NCBI GenBank assembly: GCA_020724325.1
Contig: DYHC01000018.1
Coordinates: 1,952-14,704 of the forward strand
Source of the DNA: Melioribacter roseus
GTDB taxonomy: Bacteria; Bacteroidota; Ignavibacteria; Ignavibacteriales; Melioribacteraceae
Direction of reading: 5' to 3'
DNA length: 12,753 nucleotides
Part shown: positions 7,330 to 12,753 of the stretch, one piece after another
Layout: the number at the start of each line of letters is the position of its first letter
How positions within the stretch are numbered: the first letter of the stretch is position 1
Program-made: the position numbers and the translations under genes
The notes under the pieces: generated by a model
Told to the model about the DNA's origin: nothing
What the model saw: only the letters and a program-made list of their open reading frames with translations
The model's database searches: none

Positions 7330-7356
7330 TTCTAATTATTTTGTTCTGCCGCGAAG

Positions 7357-9474
7357 ATGAAACTATCTAAAATCAAAATATTGATTGAAGTTTTTATTCT
7401 GGTCATTTCCATTTCAAGTACAATTTATTCTTTTTGTACTAATCAAGCTAACCAAACTTCAGAAGGTAAAGAAAAGACAGACCTTTACATAAAAGGAATT
7501 ACGTCATTAAATATTAAAGACACTTTAAAAGCGGAAAAATATTTTAAGGAATCGATTAGAAGTTATGGTGATGCTGCATCATATTTTGAACTTGCAAAGC
7601 TCTATCTCAAAAAAAACAGTTTCCTTTCAAGAAACATTGCATACGAATATTTTAGAAAAGCAGCATTGCTTGAGCCGGATAACATAGAGTATAGATATGC
7701 ATTTGCAGATTTGATGAAAGATTTTGCGCGTAATAGTGCAATAAAAGAATACAAGAAAATTATTTTGATCGATTCGAGCCGGACAGATGCATACTTGAAT
7801 CTTGGCGATATGAAAGCCAGGGATTTCAAAGAGTTTAACCGTTCCGTTAGGATAGAAAGCGGAATCTATATGAGTTTACAGGAATCTGCCGGCAAAGATT
7901 TTTATGAATCGGAAAAATATTTTCTCAAAGCACTTTTACTCGATTCTTTGAACTACAGTACAATTATCAAGCTCGCATTGCTATACGAAGGAGCCGGTAA
8001 ATACGAAAAAGGAATACCTTTACTAAAAAAATTGGTAAGAAATAAAAAAGATGATAAGGATGTTCACCTGTTGTTAGGTCTGTTATATTACAAGACATCT
8101 AAGATGAAAGATTCGCACGAAGAATATAAAACGGCTTTAGGCATGATGAATAAAATAGAGCGGTTCGATTTTACAGTTAATTCCGTTTCATTTTTTCTTG
8201 GTCAACCGGAATTATTTGAATCAGTTTTTTTAAACGAAGAAAATTCAGATTTAGTAACAGAATCATTCTGGAAAGCATCTGATCCGCTGATTCTTACCGA
8301 CTATAACGAAAGATTACTTGAACATTATACGCGCGTTGCTTATTCCAATTTAAACTTTAGCGTTCCGTCGCTTGGAATTGCCGGGTGGGTAACAGACATG
8401 GGCAAAACAGTTATAAGATACGGAGAGCCGTTAAACAGAATTAGAATAAGACCGGCTTTCAATGCAGACGGAACAGTTGGAGTAAAAACAGAAGTATGGA
8501 ATTATGACGGTCTAAACGTTGCATTTACTGATCCGTTCTCAAACGGTAACTATCAATTTGTATGGCCGGCTTCGGATAGGGATAAACTCCGTCCGCAAGT
8601 AACTGGAAATTATGTGGATTATATGGATAACCTTTTTCGAAATAGTCCATCCTATTACAAACCAAAGTATGAAGGACCGGCTGTTGATGTTCCATACTTA
8701 ATTGCCCAGTTTAAGAGCGATAAGAGAAATCATACTGATCTTTATATAAATTATTTGCCGCCACATGATGAGAATCTGAAATCAGATTCGATTAATTACA
8801 AAGTTGGAATATTCTTTATTGATAAGGAACTATCAGAAAAGTATAGAAAAACCGGTAACGTTTGTATAAGCCGAGAAAATAAATTTGTGCATGTAATTAC
8901 TGTTACAATTCAACCTGATTCGGGTTCGCTGGCATTCGAATTAATACGAGAGTTAGATAAAGGAACATTTTCCTCGCACAGGATTTTTACAATTAAAAAA
9001 TTCAGCAATAACTTGTTTGATATCAGCGATCTGTTAATTGCAAATGATGTTTCGAACGAAGAAAAGGCAGAGTCTTATTTCAAAAGAAACGATCTTAATA
9101 TAAAACCCTACGTTGAATATGAATTCAAAAAAACGGATCCCATTTTTCTTTATTACGAAATTTATAATCTTGAAAAGGATAATGATGGTCTTACAAATTT
9201 TGAACAGAGCTTAATTATTACTGAAAATAAGGATGAACAAAAATCCGGCATTTCAAAACTATTTTCTTCTATTACTAATTTTTTAGGATTCTCAAGCGAG
9301 CAGAAAATTACTCTTAAATCTAATTATAAAACGCTTGATACAAGTCCGCAAATCTATTTTCAACTGGATTTGAATAATTTTGAACCGGGGGAATATCAAA
9401 TAAAGATAAATATTAAAGACAACTTGAGCGGGCATGAAAAGGAGATAGAGAAAAAAATTACATGGCAGAAATAA
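7357..9474 (+). CDS. TPR-repeat protein with GWxTD domain, exported
   Basis: A 705-residue protein. Residues ~7-25 are hydrophobic (signal peptide or anchor). Residues ~40-265 are helical TPR-like repeats, for example AEKYFKESIRSYGDAASYFELAKLY (shown in part) and ESEKYFLKALLLDS (184-197). A GWxTD domain follows: FWKASDP (304-310), NERLLEHYTRVAYSN, GWVTDMGK (343-350), IRYGEP (353-358), then EVWNYDGL and FTDPFSNGNYQFV. The C-terminal ~300 residues are beta-rich and end with a GEYQIKINIKDNLSG stretch, as in other GWxTD proteins. The domain is found mostly in FCB-group bacteria and Acidobacteria; its function is unknown, so none is assigned. The ATG has no good ribosome site. The stop lies 18 bp from the convergent phosphatase gene, with no terminator hairpin between them. 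Confidence 0.88.
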   Translation: MKLSKIKILIEVFILVISISSTIYSFCTNQANQTSEGKEKTDLYIKGITSLNIKDTLKAEKYFKESIRSYGDAASYFELAKLYLKKNSFLSRNIAYEYFRKAALLEPDNIEYRYAFADLMKDFARNSAIKEYKKIILIDSSRTDAYLNLGDMKARDFKEFNRSVRIESGIYMSLQESAGKDFYESEKYFLKALLLDSLNYSTIIKLALLYEGAGKYEKGIPLLKKLVRNKKDDKDVHLLLGLLYYKTSKMKDSHEEYKTALGMMNKIERFDFTVNSVSFFLGQPELFESVFLNEENSDLVTESFWKASDPLILTDYNERLLEHYTRVAYSNLNFSVPSLGIAGWVTDMGKTVIRYGEPLNRIRIRPAFNADGTVGVKTEVWNYDGLNVAFTDPFSNGNYQFVWPASDRDKLRPQVTGNYVDYMDNLFRNSPSYYKPKYEGPAVDVPYLIAQFKSDKRNHTDLYINYLPPHDENLKSDSINYKVGIFFIDKELSEKYRKTGNVCISRENKFVHVITVTIQPDSGSLAFELIRELDKGTFSSHRIFTIKKFSNNLFDISDLLIANDVSNEEKAESYFKRNDLNIKPYVEYEFKKTDPIFLYYEIYNLEKDNDGLTNFEQSLIITENKDEQKSGISKLFSSITNFLGFSSEQKITLKSNYKTLDTSPQIYFQLDLNNFEPGEYQIKINIKDNLSGHEKEIEKKITWQK

Positions 9475-9492
9475 GTTGCTCTATTTTTACAT

Positions 9493-10368
9493 TTACAATC
9501 TCTTTAATACTACAATTGTCATATCATCGTGCTGAGGATAATTATCAACAAATTTTCTTACATCTTTTATTACAAGATTTACCAAATCCTTTGCAGTAAG
9601 ATTTCTATTAGATTCTATAAGACTGATTAATTTTTCTTCACCAAACTGATCATGTTTTTCGTTCATTGCTTCTGTGCAGCCGTCTGTATAGAGAACAAAT
9701 ATATCCCCGGCTTTTATCTCAATTGTTTCTTCGTTTAATGTAGAAGTAAAAAGAGAGCCCTCTTCAAGACCAAGAGCCATTCCTTTGCTAAGAAGTAACC
9801 TTGTTCCGCCGGATTGCTGACTGCATAAGATTCCCGGGTTATGACCGGCGCGAGAATAGGTTATTGTATTATTGTTTTTATCCAAAATAGCATAAAACAT
9901 ACTTACGAAAGAATTCTTTTCAATTGTTTTATAAAGAAGCCTGTTAACTTTAACCAGAACATTAGAAGGTGATACATTCTCTTCAGCATGTGCCTGAAGT
10001 ATTCCTTTAGTCAAAGTCATATAAATGGCAGCGCCAATACCTTTACCGGAAACATCGCCAATAGCAATTCCAATCTTATTGTTGCTCAGTTTAACAAAAT
10101 CGTAATAATCTCCGCCGGCTTCAACTGCCGGTAAAGAAATGCTTGCTATATCGTATCCTGGAATTACCGGTTCTTCTTTTGGAAGCAAACTTAACTGAAC
10201 TCTTGAAGCAATTTCCATTTCCTTCTTTAAACGTTCTCTTTCAGAAATTCTTAATACGTGCGATGGAAGTCCGTAATTTTCAAGTACAAATTCCTCTTTC
10301 TTGATCCGGCTTATTACATAAATCAGCGGAATAATTAAATAAGCAATTACTAATAAAATAAAATTCAA
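9493..10368 (-). CDS. SpoIIE/RsbU-type PP2C protein phosphatase (probable C-terminal half of a split gene)
   Basis: Read from a TTG at 10368 the product is 291 residues: a TM segment (~3-20), a helical linker (~40-60, RERLKKEMEIASRVQLSLLP) typical of RsbU-like phosphatases, and a full PP2C/SpoIIE domain (~65-290). Metal ligands are present: AGGDYYD (Asp87), GDVSGKG (Asp105), YTDG (Asp229) and HDDMT (Asp281/282). The family dephosphorylates phosphoserine proteins such as anti-sigma-factor antagonists. The TTG has no Shine-Dalgarno, and no ATG exists in this frame nearby, yet the frame stays open upstream beyond 10430 and encodes plausible membrane sequence (SIIVARGFVIYASDNSFYQL) before it. This, and the truncated end of the neighbouring gene, indicate one original protein of about 770 residues separated by a -1 frameshift. 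Confidence 0.88.
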   Translation of the reverse strand: MNFILLVIAYLIIPLIYVISRIKKEEFVLENYGLPSHVLRISERERLKKEMEIASRVQLSLLPKEEPVIPGYDIASISLPAVEAGGDYYDFVKLSNNKIGIAIGDVSGKGIGAAIYMTLTKGILQAHAEENVSPSNVLVKVNRLLYKTIEKNSFVSMFYAILDKNNNTITYSRAGHNPGILCSQQSGGTRLLLSKGMALGLEEGSLFTSTLNEETIEIKAGDIFVLYTDGCTEAMNEKHDQFGEEKLISLIESNRNLTAKDLVNLVIKDVRKFVDNYPQHDDMTIVVLKRL

Positions 10369-10418
10369 TTGGTAAAAAGAATTATCGCTTGCATAAATTA
10401 CAAACCCTCTTGCTACAA

Positions 10419-11801
10419 TTATTGAAGTAAAATGGTAAGCAAATCGAAGAGAAAATAGATGTAAGCAATACCGCAGCCGAATATAAACCCCGCAAGTAAA
10501 TTTATTCCAAAATTATTTAATGAAGGCGGTGTAGCTGCTATAACAAATGCTAATGTTGTAATAATTCCTGATAGAAGTATTGAGATCCATTTCCTCTTCC
10601 ATCTTTGATACGAAATGTTAACAATAAAAAATGTAACACCAATAGAAGCTAAAATTGCTGTTGCTGCTCCATCCAATATGGTTAACAAAGCCGGTAGATA
10701 TGAAGCATAACTATCCAGCAAACCGACGGGTGAGAAATAAATTTTAGCGTTTGGCTGATTGATTACCCATCCAACTACCAAATAACTAAGTGATAGGGCG
10801 GACCCTAAAACAAAACCTTTTAATAACGAATTACCCGAATCCATTGAGAATAAATGACCATTAATAAATGCATCAATACCTTTTAATTTGTTAGGCCATA
10901 AACTTCTTGCATACGATTCTCCAACTGTCCATGCTGCAAATACTAGAAGTGCGAGGAAGAAAGAAATTATTACTCCGTTTATAACAAATATTATAATTTT
11001 GGTATAAAGAAAAGATAAATTTCCGATCATTGCTCCATGCCCAATAGCCGGCCAGTAATTAATCAGATTAATTAGTGAAAGCAAAAAGTAGAGAAAGAAG
11101 AAATTCCTTCCTACACTAATCCATACTTCTCCCTGGTGGTATTTCTTTAAGAAGAGGTAGAATGCAATGAGCATAATAATCAACACAAAAATTACCGATA
11201 CAGTACCGTAGATTGCTTCGATTGCTAAAAAATATTCACGTTCTTGCTGGGGTACTTCAAAGTAATATGAGAAACTGCCAACGCTATTTCCCAGAACACG
11301 CGAAGTTATTACTATTTTAGCATCTAGTTTGTTTTCATCTTTTTCCCATCGGAAAGAATAATCGGTCCGCGTTCTAATATTTTCTTCGCGCGATTCGGTC
11401 ATCTTAAATTTTTCAAAATCTTTCCCAATTTTATTCTTAAGATAGGATGTTATTAAAACTGTAGCTTCATCTTTAGAGACGGATGGAATTGTAACTGAAT
11501 CCGGAATAGTTTTAATAAAACCGAAAACCTTACCTTTATCTGAAACATCTACTGTAATGCTTTTTTGCTGAATTTGGCGGGGCAGATTCTGGTGAAAATA
11601 GACTATCCAGCTTAAGTTAGACCATAATTCATTCTTGCCGTATTCCTTAAATTCCTTACCTCCAAGCTTTTTTAATATGTATCTGGATTCAACAGGTGAA
11701 TTATCTAGAAATACTTCGACATACATATTATCAACGTACTCATTCTGTTCTTTCAAAAAATCCTTTGCTATTTGAACAGCTTCGGTACGGGTAACATTCA
11801 T
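10419..11801 (-). CDS. CPBP-like multipass membrane protein, catalytically degenerate (probable N-terminal half of a split gene)
   Basis: From the ATG at 11801 the product is 460 residues (a TTG at 11807 adds two). Residues ~5-190 are soluble, with two similar helical openings (TRTEAVQIAKDFLKEQ and SKDEATVLITSYLKNK), as in the N-terminal region of certain CPBP-family membrane proteins. About seven hydrophobic segments follow (~199-220, 233-251, 266-293, 330-349, 370-397, 406-426, 434-458). The last ones align by eye with the CPBP core, but the usual EExxxR motif and the catalytic His residues are absent (IGVTFFI...QRW in place of EExxFR), so proteolytic activity is unlikely. The ORF stops after FDLLTILLQ, where the family continues with a final TM helix; that helix can be read in the -1 frame and leads into the phosphatase. 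Function is inferred: a membrane sensor or anchor for the phosphatase. Confidence 0.72.
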   Translation of the reverse strand: MNVTRTEAVQIAKDFLKEQNEYVDNMYVEVFLDNSPVESRYILKKLGGKEFKEYGKNELWSNLSWIVYFHQNLPRQIQQKSITVDVSDKGKVFGFIKTIPDSVTIPSVSKDEATVLITSYLKNKIGKDFEKFKMTESREENIRTRTDYSFRWEKDENKLDAKIVITSRVLGNSVGSFSYYFEVPQQEREYFLAIEAIYGTVSVIFVLIIMLIAFYLFLKKYHQGEVWISVGRNFFFLYFLLSLINLINYWPAIGHGAMIGNLSFLYTKIIIFVINGVIISFFLALLVFAAWTVGESYARSLWPNKLKGIDAFINGHLFSMDSGNSLLKGFVLGSALSLSYLVVGWVINQPNAKIYFSPVGLLDSYASYLPALLTILDGAATAILASIGVTFFIVNISYQRWKRKWISILLSGIITTLAFVIAATPPSLNNFGINLLAGFIFGCGIAYIYFLFDLLTILLQ

Positions 11802-11834
11802 ATTCAAACTTTCATAAGAAGTAAGCGGGTAGAG

Positions 11835-11906
11835 TTATACAATCAATACAATTATAATAGCCGCGGCTATAATCCAATAACTATGAAAGGCAGAATTATT
11901 ATGCAT
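11835..11906 (-). CDS. possible 23-residue single-TM small protein
   Basis: An ATG at 11906 opens a 23-codon ORF ending in TAA at 11835. It starts MHNNSAFHSYW and ends in a solid hydrophobic run (IIAAAIIIVLIV), the shape of a small single-pass membrane protein. It lies about 30 bp upstream of the CPBP-like gene on the same strand, so it could share its transcript. There is no clear ribosome site (only GCGAGAA nearby). A perfect 14-bp palindrome, ATAGCCGCGGCTAT (11857-11870), lies inside it and may instead be an operator-type site. Chance occurrence cannot be excluded. Confidence 0.25.
   Translation of the reverse strand: MHNNSAFHSYWIIAAAIIIVLIV
11857..11870. repeat. perfect 14-bp palindrome ATAGCCGCGGCTAT
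   Basis: The sequence is its own reverse complement and is GC-rich at its centre within a very AT-rich divergent spacer. It lies between the minus-strand CPBP-like gene and plus-strand purL. It could be a binding site for a dimeric regulator or just coding bases of the small ORF (Ile-Ala-Ala-Ala-Ile). Confidence 0.4.
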
Positions 11907-12181
11907 TTTATTCTCGCTTCGTTTGAAACTTGTTAGCAATTTACAACTTTAAGACGGGTAAAAAATAGAAAGGTTTGCGCTTACTATCAATAATTTTAGA
12001 GGAGTAATAACTGATTATGCTCATTGGAGATTTCTATGATATTTGCCGGATTTTTTATTGGAGAAAGTAAAAAAACTTTTAGTTTTTCATTATATCGGCA
12101 GCTTATGAATTATTAAAAGTGTATTAGGGAGCGTAAAAAAAATTCTTATATTCGTATTGTTAAATTCAAATTCAATGATAA
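11907..12181. other. AT-rich spacer upstream of purL
   Basis: No firm gene is present. One possible small ORF (12036-12116, plus strand, 26 codons, beginning MIFAGFFIGES) has a good GGAG six bases before its ATG but no recognisable family. A weak A/T-only inverted repeat AAAAACT-TTT-AGTTTTT (12071-12087) is present. TATATT (12147-12152) could be a -10 box for purL, but its -35 counterpart is poor. The purL ATG has no Shine-Dalgarno. I saw no purine riboswitch-like fold. Confidence 0.3.
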
Positions 12182-12753
12182 ATGAAAGAATTGGAAGTAA
12201 ACAAAGAAGCTGCTCTAGAACACGGATTAACAGAAGAGGAATTTGGCTGGATATGTCAAAAATTAGGGAGAGTGCCAACATTTACAGAATTAGGAATTTT
12301 TTCTGTTATGTGGAGCGAGCATTGCAGTTACAAAAATTCAATTGCTCTTCTTAAAACTCTTCCTAGAAGCGGCGGTAAGCTGCTTGTTGGAGCCGGAGAA
12401 GAAAATGCTGGTCTGATTGATATTGGAGACGGATTAGCAATCGCCTTTAAAATAGAAAGACATAACCATCCTTCAGCAGTTGAACCTTATCAGGGGGCGG
12501 CGACGGGTGTAGGCGGAATCTTGCGGGATATTTTTACAATGGGCGCTCGTCCAATTGCTTGTTTAAATTCACTCAGGTTTGGTTCTCTTGAAGATGCCAG
12601 GACACGCTACCTATTTGAAGGTGTAGTTAAAGGAATTGGAGATTATGGAAATTGCTTTGGCGTTCCTACAGTAGCCGGAGAAATCTAGTTTGAAAATTAC
12701 TATAAAACAAATCCTCTTGTTAATGCAATGGCAATCGGTTTGGTTGATACAAG
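12182..12753 (+). CDS. purL: phosphoribosylformylglycinamidine synthase subunit PurL, N-terminal part, with in-frame TAG
   Basis: The N-terminal part of the small-type PurL (about 740 residues when complete), which with PurQ and PurS converts FGAR, glutamine and ATP to FGAM in purine synthesis. Signature blocks are [23 protein letters not shown] (given in part; Trp44, His47), [19 protein letters not shown] (94-112), [14 protein letters not shown] and [10 protein letters not shown]. After residue 168 an in-frame TAG (12686-12688) stops the frame, yet the next codons continue as [21 protein letters not shown] (in part), the normal PurL sequence, to the window edge. TAG replaces the residue between GEI and F, commonly Gln or an aromatic, so CAG to TAG is a simple explanation. 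The gene is therefore either a nonsense mutant, a sequence error or, least likely, recoded. The window edge also truncates it. Confidence 0.9.

Noticed and set aside
10424..10440. Programmed -1 frameshift site
   Set aside because: No X XXY YYZ slippery heptamer is present in the upstream ORF's frame near its stop, so an indel is more likely than programmed recoding.
12071..12087. Inverted repeat AAAAACT/AGTTTTT as a terminator
   Set aside because: The stem is almost entirely A-T and too weak; similar pairs are expected by chance in such AT-rich DNA.
12090..12354. ORFs on both strands overlapping the purL start
   Set aside because: Shadows of the well-supported purL frame and its AT-rich leader.

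Overview
This is an AT-rich (low-GC) stretch of bacterial chromosome. Its gene content points to the Bacteroidota/Chlorobi side of the FCB group, most likely an Ignavibacteria-like organism. The evidence is a DUF5916 outer-membrane protein, a TPR plus GWxTD-domain protein, a CPBP-like membrane protein next to a SpoIIE-type phosphatase, an LTxxQ lipoprotein, and short 'GTCATTCCGAA...GAGGAA'-type intergenic repeats. The taxonomic call is inference from family distribution; no 16S or other marker is present.

Layout. 1-744 (+): the 3' end of an MTH1-like Nudix hydrolase, then a small three-TM membrane protein of unknown role. 750-1562 (-): an alpha/beta hydrolase. 1727-2419 (+): a Spy/CpxP-like (LTxxQ) lipoprotein. 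2433-2553: a 109-bp MITE-like element with 19-bp terminal inverted repeats and a 6-bp direct repeat, inserted next to the rtcB stop codon. 2553-4479 (-): archease followed by rtcB, a two-gene RNA ligation/repair unit, with an intrinsic-terminator-like hairpin touching the archease start codon. 4510-5057: a gene-free, repeat-packed spacer. 5058-7214 (-): a DUF5916 outer-membrane protein, divergent from 7357-9474 (+), a TPR/GWxTD protein. 9493-11807 (-): a CPBP-like membrane protein and a SpoIIE phosphatase that look like one gene split by a -1 frameshift. 11808-12181: a divergent spacer with one or two possible small ORFs. 12182-12753 (+): the start of purL, broken by an in-frame TAG.

Functional links. 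The clearest one is RtcB plus archease: archease speeds RtcB guanylylation. The CPBP-like/SpoIIE pair is probably a membrane-anchored PP2C-type phosphatase for signalling. The remaining genes look like independent transcription units.

Most notable: the split phosphatase gene, the amber codon in purL (both could be real lesions or sequence errors), the MITE-like element, the hairpin at the archease start, and the nested repeats at 4568-5034. I saw no convincing new defence or biosynthetic system. No tRNA, rRNA, CRISPR array, transposase or integrase was found.
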